This document shows, piece after piece, positions 50,737 through 59,604 of a stretch of DNA of 64,000 nucleotides. Every line of letters starts with the position of its first letter. The stretch's first letter is position 1. Under the pieces are notes generated by a model. The model searched no databases. It was not told where the DNA came from and saw only the letters and a program-made list of their open reading frames with translations. Both the position numbers and the translations under genes were made by a program. This DNA comes from Hyphomicrobium sp. ghe19 (lineage in GTDB: Bacteria; Pseudomonadota; Alphaproteobacteria; Rhizobiales; Hyphomicrobiaceae): the NCBI RefSeq assembly GCF_902712875.1, contig NZ_LR743509.1:1936001-2000000 (forward strand), read 5' to 3'.

Positions 50737-51033
50737 CTATTTTCCTTCGCTCGGGAACAAGACGCTCGCCACGTCAGGCCCCTTGTCCTTGGGCTCCATC
50801 GCCGCCTCTGTGATTTCCAGAGACATGCTGCGGCCGCCCTTGCTTTCGCTCATGCTTGACACGCGAACGGTTGCCGTCATCGTCATCAGCGTGCCGACGC
50901 GCACCGTGTCGATGCCCATCGCATCGATTTGCTTTTCGTCGAAATAGAGCGACGGGAAATATTCGTCGCTCGTCGCGCCTTCCGGCTTGCTCGAAGGTTC
51001 GTCGTACTTCTGCGCTAAGCTGACGAGTTTCAT
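50737..51033 (-). CDS. 98-residue virion-block protein, unknown
   Basis: MKLVSLAQKYDEPSSKPEGA opens the protein, followed by beta-like text (VRVGTLMTMTATVRVSSMS) and an acidic tail. Its stop is 5 bp before the gp11-like gene. Similar small proteins lie between capsid and tail genes of podoviruses and may stabilise capsids; this is inference from position. Confidence 0.65.
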   Translation of the reverse strand: MKLVSLAQKYDEPSSKPEGATSDEYFPSLYFDEKQIDAMGIDTVRVGTLMTMTATVRVSSMSESKGGRSMSLEITEAAMEPKDKGPDVASVLFPSEGK

Positions 51034-51324
51034 TCATGCCCCCTCATCCAGCGACCCGCTTAGGATCGCCACCGGCACCACCGGCAAATTGTTGTAGAGA
51101 TTGCTGCCGTCTTCGATCACGACGACACCCCTGACGGGCTGGTCATTGTGGAGCGCGGCATCCGCATCGAGCACGTCGATACCGAGCGCGCGCTGATTGT
51201 CGACGAACGTCACGCCGTCATCAGCGACGGCAATTCCAACCACGGGCAGGTTGTTGAATAAGATTGTGCCGCTGGCGACGACCCTGACGCCGAGCACTCG
51301 TTGCCCGTTGAAGATCGAAGCCAT
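51034..51324 (-). CDS. 96-residue protein built of five ~18-residue repeats
   Basis: Almost the whole protein is a repeat: FNGQRVLGVRVV, FNNLPVVGIAV, VDNQRALGIDVL, HNDQPVRGVVVI, YNNLPVVPVAIL. Each unit has an Asn, then Q/L-x-x-x-G, then three hydrophobic residues, which predicts short beta strands in a solenoid or prism. It begins one base after the next gene's end (tightly packed) and lies between cement and tail genes. Likely a virion decoration or fibre-like part; no family name is recalled. Confidence 0.7.
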   Translation of the reverse strand: MASIFNGQRVLGVRVVASGTILFNNLPVVGIAVADDGVTFVDNQRALGIDVLDADAALHNDQPVRGVVVIEDGSNLYNNLPVVPVAILSGSLDEGA

Positions 51325-51377
51325 GCGGCACCTGCTTGCTGAGTTTGTGGAGAGAAAGGGCGCGAACGCCCTTCCGT

Positions 51378-51857
51378 TTAAATGTCGTCGCCAGTCTCGC
51401 CGGTAGAGCCCGGCGCGATCCAGTCGGGCTGTACCCGGCCGAGCGCGCTGTCGATTTCGTTCTCGACGCGAACCGGTTCCGGCGCATCAGCGAAAGGCTC
51501 AGCGGTCGGGGCATCGACGGTTTCGACTTTCGCCTTGCCCGCCCTGCCCGCCTTGCCAGCCTTGCCGACCTTGCCAGCCTTCCCCTTGCCGTCGTCGACA
51601 TCTGCCGCCGTATCGGCAGCAGAACCGCCAGCAGCGTCGCCAGCGCCCACGTCAGAGCCACCGGCAGCAGGAGCGACGGAGCCGCCCGTCGTGCCGTTGC
51701 CATCGTGGTCGCCGTTGCCGCCGAACGCAGCGAGCTTGACCCATGAAGGACGGCGCTTGTCGTCCTTCATGATGTCGTCGGAGATGCTAAAGCGCTCCCC
51801 CGCCTCGCGGAGAACGCCGCCGAAATAGCCGCGCGCTTTTGCGATGACATTAGCCAT
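51378..51857 (-). CDS. low-complexity virion-block protein
   Basis: 159 residues. The N-terminal ~45 residues (MANVIAKARGYFGGVLREAG) look folded; the middle is Gly/Ala/Asp-rich, then a basic run of GKAGKVGKAGKAG type, then an acidic C-terminus (DAPTAEPFADAPEP). The basic repeat could bind DNA or the inner capsid. It overlaps the cement gene by 8 bp. Function unknown. Confidence 0.65.
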   Translation of the reverse strand: MANVIAKARGYFGGVLREAGERFSISDDIMKDDKRRPSWVKLAAFGGNGDHDGNGTTGGSVAPAAGGSDVGAGDAAGGSAADTAADVDDGKGKAGKVGKAGKAGRAGKAKVETVDAPTAEPFADAPEPVRVENEIDSALGRVQPDWIAPGSTGETGDDI

Positions 51858-52272
51858 TGGTCTGATGACCTCCGAGCATTACGCCAGCGGTGACCTTGCC
51901 GGCCGTCATCGGGCCAGTTGCCACCGTGTAGTTGAGGCGCATGAACTTCTCGTCAGTCCCGCGCGGGATGTAGTCGAGATTGACCTGATAGCCGGGCACG
52001 AGCGCAGCCTTGCCAATTGCGGGCGTCGTCGCGACGACCTTGGGCGACGAGAAAGATGAGTTGTCGTCGACCTCGAGCGCGAACGTGAGTGTGCCAGCGC
52101 CAGCAGCGGCGAAAGCTTCCACGACCTGAAGCAAGACCGGGATCTTCACGCCCTTGCCGATGTCGCGAACGACGCCGACCGCAATCGGGCCGAGATCGAT
52201 GATGTTCGTAGATGCAGCAGAAGCGGTGATCGCCTGGGCATCCGAGAAAAGCGTCTGATTGTCGAGGATCAT
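51850..52272 (-). CDS. capsid cement protein, Bbp16-like
   Basis: 140 residues. MILDNQTLFSDAQAITASAA, STNIIDLG and a closing VTAGVMLGGHQ match the Bbp16-type cement protein of Bordetella phage BPP-1 and relatives, which locks capsid hexamers. It lies directly downstream of the major capsid gene, as in BPP-1. Confidence 0.85.
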   Translation of the reverse strand: MILDNQTLFSDAQAITASAASTNIIDLGPIAVGVVRDIGKGVKIPVLLQVVEAFAAAGAGTLTFALEVDDNSSFSSPKVVATTPAIGKAALVPGYQVNLDYIPRGTDEKFMRLNYTVATGPMTAGKVTAGVMLGGHQTNG

Positions 52273-52330
52273 TTAAGGGAACCTTCCGCAAGAAATGGAG
52301 ATACGGGCGGCCGAAGCCGCCCGTCGCGAA

Positions 52331-53365
52331 TTAAGCGAACGCCGGAACAGCCGCTTCAGTGTTCAGGAGGGCATCCGTCTCGCGGATCGGAATGCCGCGA
52401 TAGGTGCGGACTTCCTTGCCTTCGACCTGCGCATGACCGAGCGAAACGGTGTTTGCGTTGGCCGCGAGCAGTGCGCGGTCGCTCGACTGAGCGTCGAGAA
52501 CTTCGAGAACGTCGCTGTTCATGTAGATAGCGATACGGCTCGACTTGCCGTCACGACGGCGCGACTTCAGGCGGTAATATCCCTGACGAAGCAGCTTCCA
52601 CGCGTCGACAGAGCCAGCCAGCAAATCAGACACGTCGATGTTGGCGATACGGGCGTTATAACGCCAGTCCTTCACGGTCGTGCCGATATGCCATTCGTAA
52701 GTCGCGACCTTGGCGTAATAGGCGTCGCCGTTGGCGTCCAAGACCTTTTCTTCGCCCTTGTCCTGCATCGTAACACCGGCCTGGGTGCCTTCAGGATAGA
52801 GCAGAGAAGTCGCGTGATCGCCCCACGTGACGAACCAGATCGACGTATTGTCGTTGCCGCGACCGCCACCGTCGACGACCTGCGACGCCGAGCTTTTGGG
52901 AGCGCCGGACTTAGCGCCCGAGTAGTACATCGAGTAACGCGCCGAGAGGCCCTTGAACTTCTCGGGCGTGGTTGCGATGTCGTGATAGAACAGACCCGCA
53001 GCCATTTCCTGGTTCATGGCTTCGAAGTAAGGAGCGCTTTCAACAAGGCGCTGACGAGCCGGATCTTTAGCCAGCTTGAGCAATCGAGTGTCGACTTCCG
53101 AGCGTGCTTCCAAGAAGCCCGTCGTGTCGTCGACCTGCTGCATCGTCGACTTGGACTGTTTCACGCCCTTGTACAGACGGCCCCACGAAGCAGACGGCAG
53201 ACCCGTGCGGATCAGCGTTCGCTCAGTCGCGCCCATGTTGCAAGCGCGGGCGATAGCGTCGTCCAGGATGGGATTATCCTGCGAGAGAATTTCGATGACC
53301 TGTCCAGGCCCATTGGCCTTGTGCATGTCAATAAGCTGAGGGTAGGTCTGACCGATAATTGCCAT
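52331..53365 (-). CDS. major capsid protein (BPP-1 Bbp17-like, HK97 fold)
   Basis: 344 residues. MAIIGQTYPQLIDMHKANGP, NPILDDAIARACNMG and a C-terminal YRGIPIRETDALLNTE are the signature order of the podoviral GP7/Bbp17 capsid family. LWYHD-like LFYHDIATTPEKFKGLSARY is also conserved. It forms the icosahedral shell. Gene order cement-capsid-scaffold-Bbp19-portal, read against transcription, is as in BPP-1. Confidence 0.93.
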   Translation of the reverse strand: MAIIGQTYPQLIDMHKANGPGQVIEILSQDNPILDDAIARACNMGATERTLIRTGLPSASWGRLYKGVKQSKSTMQQVDDTTGFLEARSEVDTRLLKLAKDPARQRLVESAPYFEAMNQEMAAGLFYHDIATTPEKFKGLSARYSMYYSGAKSGAPKSSASQVVDGGGRGNDNTSIWFVTWGDHATSLLYPEGTQAGVTMQDKGEEKVLDANGDAYYAKVATYEWHIGTTVKDWRYNARIANIDVSDLLAGSVDAWKLLRQGYYRLKSRRRDGKSSRIAIYMNSDVLEVLDAQSSDRALLAANANTVSLGHAQVEGKEVRTYRGIPIRETDALLNTEAAVPAFA

Positions 53366-53367
53366 AT

Positions 53368-54180
53368 CTATTTGCCTTTCGGTGCGTCAGTAGGAAAAAG
53401 CGAATGTGCTACGTCGACCGGATTGCCCGACCCACCCGCACCACCACTCGGCGGGACATCCTCGCGGATCATCGCCCCGGCCTTCGACATGAAACGGATA
53501 AGCTCCGGATGGTTGCCGCCTCCACTTGCGTTCAAATATTCTTTGAGCGCGGGCGTTCCGAGCTTGTTGACGGCGCGCGTTGCTGCGGAGACTGTCGCGT
53601 CCCACTTGTCGCCGCCGATTTCCTTGTCTGCCTTCGCGGTATCGGCCCAGCCTTGGACCGTTTCGCCCCACTGCTTCGTCTCTTGTTCGATCTCTGCGCG
53701 CCGCGCCTCGATGTAGTCGTTCGTTAGGTCTTGAGCTTCGCGATGCGTGTAGCCTTTTGCTTTGAGACGCGGGCTAAGCTTGTCGAGCAATGCCTTGTCG
53801 ACCTCGACACCGTCCGGCATCGTCAGGTTATATTTGCCGTCTTCCGGAACCTCATCGAGCGGGTCGGCGCTTTTCTTGTCCTTGTCTTCTGACGGTTTCG
53901 TCTTGTCGTGTTCGGCCTTCGCCGCAGCGTTTTCCGCGTCGCTCTTGGCCGGATCTGCCGTGTATTCCTTCCAATCCGTCGCCGCTTTATCACCGGCAGG
54001 AGGGTCAGCAGGCTTGTCGTCGACTGGCTTCGCGGGATCAGCGGGCACCGCCGGATCGGCAGGCTTCTCATTCGGAAACAGGACAGTGCCAGGATCGACC
54101 GGAGGCGTGCCGCCGCCAGCGCCGCCCTCATTCTCAGCCGCGAATGCACGGAAAAACACGCTGTTAGAAAGCTTCGTCAT
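53368..54180 (-). CDS. capsid scaffold protein
   Basis: 270 residues. A Pro/Asp/Lys-rich disordered N-terminal half (PADPAVPADPAKPVDDKPAD) is followed by a helical region (PRLKAKGYTHREAQDLTNDY; EIEQETKQWGETVQGWADTA) that is typical of phage scaffolds. It lies 2 bp before the capsid gene in transcription order. ATG at 54180 starts MTKLSNSVFFRAF; an upstream ATG (54207) lies in the previous gene. Confidence 0.82.
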   Translation of the reverse strand: MTKLSNSVFFRAFAAENEGGAGGGTPPVDPGTVLFPNEKPADPAVPADPAKPVDDKPADPPAGDKAATDWKEYTADPAKSDAENAAAKAEHDKTKPSEDKDKKSADPLDEVPEDGKYNLTMPDGVEVDKALLDKLSPRLKAKGYTHREAQDLTNDYIEARRAEIEQETKQWGETVQGWADTAKADKEIGGDKWDATVSAATRAVNKLGTPALKEYLNASGGGNHPELIRFMSKAGAMIREDVPPSGGAGGSGNPVDVAHSLFPTDAPKGK

Positions 54181-54517
54181 CGTCCTCTGGCTCCATTTTC
54201 TCAGCAAGCGATTGCGCCGCTGCCTTGTCTGCGTCCCGAATGTCTTTCATCGCGATCAGCAGCGTCGGGTAAAGCTGCGGATCAATTTCATCGAGCTTTG
54301 CGATCAGCATTCTGCCGGCCGATTGCTGCCCGAGCGCGTAGTTCGTCGAAGCGCTTTCACCCGTGTATGCGTCGCGGTAGATCGCGCACTGTTCGAGCAT
54401 CCAGAACAAAACGCGTTTGCCGGAACTGAGCGCGAAGACCTCGTTAAAGGCCCTCGACATCTCATCGCGTTCGATAATCTGAGCGGGAGACAGTTGTTCG
54501 GTTAAATCATCGCGCAT
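54164..54517 (-). CDS. Bbp19-like virion-block protein
   Basis: 117 residues. QIIERDEMSRAFNEVFALSS, KRVLFWMLEQCAIYRDAY and NYALGQQSAGRMLI match the small helical Bbp19-type protein located between portal and scaffold in BPP-1-like phages. Function is unknown. Its start overlaps the portal stop by one base. Confidence 0.8.
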   Translation of the reverse strand: MRDDLTEQLSPAQIIERDEMSRAFNEVFALSSGKRVLFWMLEQCAIYRDAYTGESASTNYALGQQSAGRMLIAKLDEIDPQLYPTLLIAMKDIRDADKAAAQSLAEKMEPEDDDEAF

Positions 54518-56199
54518 CAGCCAATCCCCAACCGTTGAAGCAACGCGCCGCCACCAGGGTTATTCTGAGCGTCAGCGAGAACGGCCGCAGCCTCAGCGCC
54601 CTGCTTTGCGGCAGGCGCGACTTGCGACGCCATTGCCGCCTGCTCGGCTGCTTTCTGCTGCTGTGCGCGCGCCTCGCGGACCTTCGCGACATCATCGTCA
54701 GGCACGACGATAGACGGCGGCACGCCGATATAATCGAAGTAGACGTCGACCGCTTCGTCCGCGTCGATCTTGTCGAGGACGTCAGGTTTCACGGCCGATA
54801 GCTGACCGACGAACGCCACGCCGCGTTCAATCGCCCCTGTCGCGACGGCCTTCTGAGCTTGCGCCAGCATCGACGTGTATTCGATGCCGAGGTTTTTCTT
54901 TTGCAGATCAGGAGGCGGAGGCGGCAACAATTCGCGCCTGTTCATGATCGCATAGGTTCGCTCAATCACCGGCTCGAGCTGGCCGTTGTAAATGTTTTCG
55001 AGCACCGGACCGAGCGCCAGAAGCTTTTCTTCTTTGCGCTCCGCGATCTCGAATTGATTGCGCGGCTGAATGCCTTCCATGTTCGCCAGCATCAGGAACA
55101 GGTCAGCATAGAACGTGCGTTCGATACGCTGCTGCACGTCGTGAATGTCTTCGCGAAGCTCGCCAAGTTGAAGCCGCACCTGCATCGCCTCGCGATACCC
55201 CATGCGGTTCGGGTCATCGACGTAGGTAATCGAACCCGGCAGAAGCGAAGCCGGGTTGTTTCTCATGCTCGTCGGCCCCGTCATCGGCGGCCGGACTTGC
55301 TTGTCGATGCCTTCGAGTTTCCGCGTCTGTTCCTTCTGAAGCATCTTCACGTCACCGATGGCGTCTTGCCCTGGCGACGTGGCATAATGATCGTCGCCCG
55401 ACAGTTCCCACGGGGGCGCGATAATCGGGTTTTCCTCGAAGCCGCTTTCTTCGAGAAGCCTGTTGGCGTCGCTGCCTTCCTCCCAATAGTTCGAGAGGTA
55501 CGGCATATCCCACTTAGCGGGGCTGTCAGAATTGCGCTTTAGGCGCGGCTCGATTGCGTGCCAAATAACGAAAGTCTCATCGTATCGGCCCGCATCGAAC
55601 TTCGAGCGCACGCTGCTGCTGACATTGTCCAAGCCGAAGCGCGCAACGATCCGCTGCACCGACCAGCGAAAGCAGCGATAGAGCGTGGTCGCGCGGCCAG
55701 CGTCGTTGCGCGAAAGCCAGAACGTGCCATGCAAAAGCTGGATGATCCGGACGACTTTCTCGTCATCCTCGACGAGTATGCCGCACGACTGACCAAACAG
55801 GCCGAGATCGCCGTATCCGGTATGGAACGACGTGTAAATGTTCGATGCCGAGAACACCTTGCGCAAGCGTTCCTCGGTAAGCGAAAGGTATTGCTTGACC
55901 GGCGCGAAGTCTCGCAAGTCCGGATCTTCAGCCCCGAGCTTGAACCAAGGCCGCGCCGGCGATGTCAGGCCCGAATGCATGCCTGATTTGAGCGTGCGAT
56001 AGGCGAGCGTTCCCGTCCCGTCGATAATCTTCTTCCGCGATGCCGCGCGTTCAGCACGCAATTGCGCGCGATACCGCGTTGGATCGACATTGCTCGCAAG
56101 CTCCTGCCAGTCGCTTTCCCACGGCTGGCGGATCTGCTTCAGTTCTTCGCAACGCCTGCGGTGATAGGCGATTTGCGTCTCGTTGCTCGGCGCGTTCAT
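54517..56199 (-). CDS. portal protein (head-tail connector, podovirus type)
   Basis: 560 residues. RRRCEELKQIRQPWESDWQE, LKSGMHSGLTSPARPWFKL and the helical C-terminal third with a Gln/Ala-rich end (REARAQQQKAAEQAAMASQ) are those of the T7/BPP-1 head-to-tail connector family. It forms the dodecameric DNA channel and docks terminase. ATG at 56199 has AAGGTGG 9 nt upstream; a longer frame to 56259 is unlikely because a 34-codon gene fits there. Confidence 0.92.
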   Translation of the reverse strand: MNAPSNETQIAYHRRRCEELKQIRQPWESDWQELASNVDPTRYRAQLRAERAASRKKIIDGTGTLAYRTLKSGMHSGLTSPARPWFKLGAEDPDLRDFAPVKQYLSLTEERLRKVFSASNIYTSFHTGYGDLGLFGQSCGILVEDDEKVVRIIQLLHGTFWLSRNDAGRATTLYRCFRWSVQRIVARFGLDNVSSSVRSKFDAGRYDETFVIWHAIEPRLKRNSDSPAKWDMPYLSNYWEEGSDANRLLEESGFEENPIIAPPWELSGDDHYATSPGQDAIGDVKMLQKEQTRKLEGIDKQVRPPMTGPTSMRNNPASLLPGSITYVDDPNRMGYREAMQVRLQLGELREDIHDVQQRIERTFYADLFLMLANMEGIQPRNQFEIAERKEEKLLALGPVLENIYNGQLEPVIERTYAIMNRRELLPPPPPDLQKKNLGIEYTSMLAQAQKAVATGAIERGVAFVGQLSAVKPDVLDKIDADEAVDVYFDYIGVPPSIVVPDDDVAKVREARAQQQKAAEQAAMASQVAPAAKQGAEAAAVLADAQNNPGGGALLQRLGIG

Positions 56200-56201
56200 G
56201 G

Positions 56202-56306
56202 TCAATGCCACCTTCGGAAATCCCAAAACGGAACCGGATAAAAAACGGCAGTGAGGCACGCCCGGTAAACGACGACAGCGCCCGCAATAACGATCGCCAG
56301 TTCCAT
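56202..56306 (-). CDS. 34-residue membrane peptide just before the portal gene
   Basis: The ATG overlaps the stop of the upstream 70-residue gene (TGATG) and its own stop is 2 bp before the portal ATG. It encodes MELAIVIAGAVVVYRACLTA, one hydrophobic helix, and a short aromatic tail. The perfect packing suggests translation, but it is too short to judge by composition. Confidence 0.45.
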   Translation of the reverse strand: MELAIVIAGAVVVYRACLTAVFYPVPFWDFRRWH

Positions 56307-56518
56307 CACTGCCCCAGGAGAGTTTTCTTGCCGGTCTCGCCTAGCGCCGAGACACCAGAGCCCGATGTCAGAACTGTCGACGTTCCCGCGCGCATACGGT
56401 CCATCGTCCGCCTGGACGACGACGAACGGGCAGCATCACCGTCAGGCGTGCGCTGTTGAGCGTATTGCGTCGGCTCTTGGAGCTTCGGCGTGGACGGACC
56501 TTGTGGAAGAATGCACAT
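56306..56518 (-). CDS. 70-residue phage protein with conserved C-terminal tail
   Basis: It begins MCILPQGPSTPKLQEPTQYA, is disordered in the middle, and ends RMRAGTSTVLTSGSGVSALG then KKTLLGQ, a tail seen in many small podoviral proteins next to portal genes. Function unknown. Confidence 0.7.
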   Translation of the reverse strand: MCILPQGPSTPKLQEPTQYAQQRTPDGDAARSSSSRRTMDRMRAGTSTVLTSGSGVSALGETGKKTLLGQ

Positions 56519-56533
56519 AGCGGCACCTTTCGT

Positions 56534-56815
56534 TTAAACGGCTAAGAGATTGAAGAGCACGACGAGCACAGAGCAGAGGCCCGATCCCAGCGACGTCGCG
56601 AGCGAGACACGCGGGTTTGTCAATTCGAACAGGCTAGCCAGTTCGAGCACGTACGAGACGGCGATAGGCCATGCGGCAATGATCGCGAGCCAGACATAAG
56701 AGCCGTCGCGTTTGTCCAGATAGACCGCGAGACAGATCGCGCACAGAAGCACGCAGAACGTGCGCCCGTTCGTGGCGATGTTCTTAAGGATCGTGAGGCG
56801 TTCCAATTCGCTCAT
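56534..56815 (-). CDS. 93-residue membrane protein, unknown
   Basis: After a short polar N-terminus (MSELERLTILKNIATNGRTF) it has three hydrophobic segments (CVLLCAICLAVYL; VWLAIIAAWPIAVSYVLEL; GSGLCSVLVVLFNLLAV). ATG at 56815 has GGAG 8 nt upstream. It lies between terminase and portal, where phages often carry superinfection-exclusion or morons; no family is recognised. Confidence 0.6.
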   Translation of the reverse strand: MSELERLTILKNIATNGRTFCVLLCAICLAVYLDKRDGSYVWLAIIAAWPIAVSYVLELASLFELTNPRVSLATSLGSGLCSVLVVLFNLLAV

Positions 56816-56864
56816 AGCTGCACTCCGGATTAAGAGCACAACACCACGCGAACGGTTGTCGCCT

Positions 56865-58373
56865 TCACTCAAGCGGGTCGTAATCGGTCGTCACGGCGTT
56901 ATATCTCTGACCGGCCGCAGTCCTTTGCTCTTGCATGCGGTCACGCTTCGCGACGGGTTCAGAGAACGTCAGAGCCAGCGCGTCGAGCTTGTTAGGCGAC
57001 GGCAAGCCGCGTTCCTTCATGTCTTCCTTGCTTTCGATCTGGATCTTGCCGTCCAGGCGCGGCACCGTTTCCGGCCCGATAATATCCTGATAGAGCCCTT
57101 CGTCGGCCGGATCGATTGCGCCACCGGCCTTGATCCATCGCTTGACGCCGCCGATTATCTCAGCCCGCTTGTTCAGAAAGCCGGGATCTGTCGCCTTGCC
57201 CGAGAACCAAATCAGCCGCCACGACCGGCCCATGACTGAACCGGCGCTAACGATGCCCGTGCCATATCCCGCGTCGACAAATACCGCGTCCGCCTCGTGC
57301 TCATCTTCGAGACGCGCGATCAGGTTCGCCACTTCCACATCGTTATCGTTGCGCGGCAGCGTGGCGAGAGACTTCGAATAGAGCCCTTGCCGCAGCATAA
57401 TTTCGAGATTGTCGTCGCCCGTCCAAGCCGGATCGACGCCGATAATGACGGGCGCGAAGCTGTATTGTTCGCGTCGCAGATGGACCTTGCGCGCCTTGTC
57501 GACGTCATCGGCTGATATGTATTGCATGGCTGACTGGCTCGGAAATTGGCCGCGAACGCGGACCTTGACGAGATCGCTGTCCTCGCCATGGTCGTCGACG
57601 AGGCGTTGCAGGAATTGCTTGTTAGTACCTGGCACTGTGCGGCTATCGATCTGCCGATTGACCCAGCGATGCCGAAAGCGCCTGAAGCACTCGCGGAAAC
57701 GGCCGCTGTTTCGCGTCGGGTTGCCGAAGACAATCCAAATGATCACGGTGTCTTCGTCCGTCATCGCGCCTTCAGCGACTTGCCACACGTTGTCGTGGAT
57801 GCGCGACGCCTCGTCGAACTCGAGCAAAATGATCTTGCCCTTGTTGTGCAGGCCCGCGAACGCTTCCGTGTTGTGCTCTGACCAGGGGATGAAATCCTGT
57901 CGCCAGCTATCGCTATGCAGCGGATCGCGCGACTTGATGGATTTGATCTGGACGTCAAACCAGCCGGCCGTAATCGCGAGCTTGAACCACTTGCCGATCT
58001 CCGGGCTTGTCTTCGTCACCAACTGGTTTTCGGTGTTGGCCGTCGTCAGAACGCGCGCATCATCCCAGCAGGACATTGCCCAGTTCGAGAGCATCCCCAT
58101 GCACGCGGACTTGCCGATGCCGTGGCCAGACGCGACTGAGATCTGCAAAGGCTCATAGCGTTTAGACGGATCGCTTAGGTGATCGCGTATGACAGTGAAA
58201 ATATCGGCCTGCCATGCACGCGGGCCATCGTAGGACGATAGCGCGCCTTCGCCCCAATCCCATGCGACGCGGCTCCATCGCTCAGGATCAAACCGGCAGT
58301 CAGCAGCTAGCTCAATGATCGCGTCGTTCGGATCTTGATTGTGCCCGATGCCGACCTTGCGCTTACCAGCCAC
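56865..58373 (-). CDS. terL: terminase large subunit
   Basis: 502 residues. Walker A VASGHGIGKSA (Lys88), Walker B ILLEFDEAS, and nuclease acidic residues in VDPAWTGDD, VFVDAGYGTG and PNKLDALAL show both ATPase and nuclease domains. It cuts and packages phage DNA. There is no ATG before the ATPase domain except one at 58517 in sequence shadowing another gene, so the GTG at 58373 is the likely start, overlapping the upstream gene by 11 bp. Confidence 0.93.
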   Translation of the reverse strand: MAGKRKVGIGHNQDPNDAIIELAADCRFDPERWSRVAWDWGEGALSSYDGPRAWQADIFTVIRDHLSDPSKRYEPLQISVASGHGIGKSACMGMLSNWAMSCWDDARVLTTANTENQLVTKTSPEIGKWFKLAITAGWFDVQIKSIKSRDPLHSDSWRQDFIPWSEHNTEAFAGLHNKGKIILLEFDEASRIHDNVWQVAEGAMTDEDTVIIWIVFGNPTRNSGRFRECFRRFRHRWVNRQIDSRTVPGTNKQFLQRLVDDHGEDSDLVKVRVRGQFPSQSAMQYISADDVDKARKVHLRREQYSFAPVIIGVDPAWTGDDNLEIMLRQGLYSKSLATLPRNDNDVEVANLIARLEDEHEADAVFVDAGYGTGIVSAGSVMGRSWRLIWFSGKATDPGFLNKRAEIIGGVKRWIKAGGAIDPADEGLYQDIIGPETVPRLDGKIQIESKEDMKERGLPSPNKLDALALTFSEPVAKRDRMQEQRTAAGQRYNAVTTDYDPLE

Positions 58374-58653
58374 GCCGCACCGGCTTTCGTGGATCGTGCG
58401 GAAGCACGTAGCCCCGGTAGCGCAGGCTTGTGTAGCTCGTGAAGTATTCCTTGCACCAAGAGAGCAAGAAAACCCGCCAAGGCACCCGCTTGCCTTTGCC
58501 GAGCGCCACCCGTTCAATGCGACGACACTGCCGATATGAGCGGCGAGCCTCGTCGACGAGCAGATACGCGACCATGGCGACCAGGACGATCAGCCCGAGC
58601 ATCGCCACATAGCCGAGGATCATCGCCGCCGCGTTCAGAGCTTCCCACGTCAT
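58363..58653 (-). CDS. 96-residue membrane protein between terminase genes
   Basis: One long N-terminal hydrophobic stretch (MILGYVAMLGLIVLVAMVAY) is followed by a basic region (SYRQCRRIERVALGKGKRVP) and FLLSWCKEYFTSYTSLRYRG. It overlaps terS by 4 nt and terL by 11 nt. Function unknown; membrane location is clear. Confidence 0.65.
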   Translation of the reverse strand: MTWEALNAAAMILGYVAMLGLIVLVAMVAYLLVDEARRSYRQCRRIERVALGKGKRVPWRVFLLSWCKEYFTSYTSLRYRGYVLPHDPRKPVRRGW

Positions 58654-59168
58654 GATTTGCCACCGCGCTTCGCAGCCCGCGCCAATCGCTCCGCGAGAGC
58701 GTCAAGGCCCGTCACTTCCAATTTATCGTTGTATAGGGAGTGGTGACGCGCCAGCATATCGAGAGCCTTCAGCCGATCCGCGCGCTTGATCTTCGCGACG
58801 TGCTCGACTTCGCCCTCACCCTTCGAGATTGTGATGATGTCCATACCGGCCACTGCGGCGGCAGTCTCATCATCCCAATCGGCCGGCCGCTTCAGTGCGC
58901 CGTTGTCATCGAACATCTTGCGGATGTCACCGAACGCAACTTCTGCGATTGCTTGCAGCACGCGCTCAGCATTCAGGTCGAGCTTATCCGCGCGCTTCTC
59001 TGATGCTTCTGCAACAGCAGCCTTCACATTAGCATTCGTTAACAAACGCGCGCCTTGCACGGTCGCGGTCTTCTTCGAATAGCCAGCACGGATCGCAGCC
59101 TGCGTTGCGTTCAGGTCGATCAAATATTCGCGGACGAACAGCGCTTGTTTTGCGGTCAGGTCTGACAT
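58650..59168 (-). CDS. terS: terminase small subunit
   Basis: 172 residues of the Terminase_2 family: LTAKQALFVREYLIDLNATQ, then AAIRAGYSKKTATVQGARLL, the HTH-containing N-terminus that binds the packaging site. The C-terminal part (ADRLKALDMLARHHSLYND) is the oligomerisation helix. First gene of the leftward late operon. Confidence 0.93.
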   Translation of the reverse strand: MSDLTAKQALFVREYLIDLNATQAAIRAGYSKKTATVQGARLLTNANVKAAVAEASEKRADKLDLNAERVLQAIAEVAFGDIRKMFDDNGALKRPADWDDETAAAVAGMDIITISKGEGEVEHVAKIKRADRLKALDMLARHHSLYNDKLEVTGLDALAERLARAAKRGGKS

Positions 59169-59577
59169 GCCGCGATGTTTACGCGGCGAATGGTTGCCGA
59201 CATGAACGCATGGCGCATCACAGCGCAGCGCATCACATCATGGACCGGCAGTGACCTCGATTTGAGCCGCTTCTATCTGATACCGTCTCGCTACTTCGAG
59301 ATGGTAGCAGCGTAACCCTCTGTTTCCATTGAGCTATTCGGCTTCAATTCCCTGCTACCAACTAAGTTTTTCAAAACTTTATTTCTACCTATATACCCCA
59401 TTCATATGATGTATATGCTCCCCAACCCTCTCACCTATATTTATACTGTATTAGTTAGTAGCTAGTAGCAGAGAGGGGAATAGAGCAGTAAAATCAGCAG
59501 CTTGGGGGTGCTACCGTCTCTTTTTTGTTAGTAGCGGAGCTAGTAGCAGGTAGCAGCGGATTGAAATCAGCGCCCAA
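59169..59577. other. gene-free, AT-rich repeat region (candidate origin / late promoter)
   Basis: No frame of protein-like composition is present. GTAGCAG occurs at 59304, 59465, 59543 and 59550, its complement CTGCTAC at 59352, and variants GTAGCGG at 59531 and GTGCTAC at 59508. TACCGTCTC occurs at 59281 and again at 59512. Between them 59365-59460 is far more AT-rich than the rest. The late promoter for terS must also lie here. Confidence 0.55.
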
Positions 59578-59600
59578 GAAAAAGCCCGCCGAAGCGGGCC
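59578..59600 (-). terminator. terminator of the VapE-type gene
   Basis: On the minus strand GGCCCGC-TTCG-GCGGGCT forms a stem with a tetraloop followed by TTTTTC, 5 bp after the stop at 59605. It insulates the repeat region from the VapE transcript. Confidence 0.8.
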
Positions 59601-59604
59601 ACTC

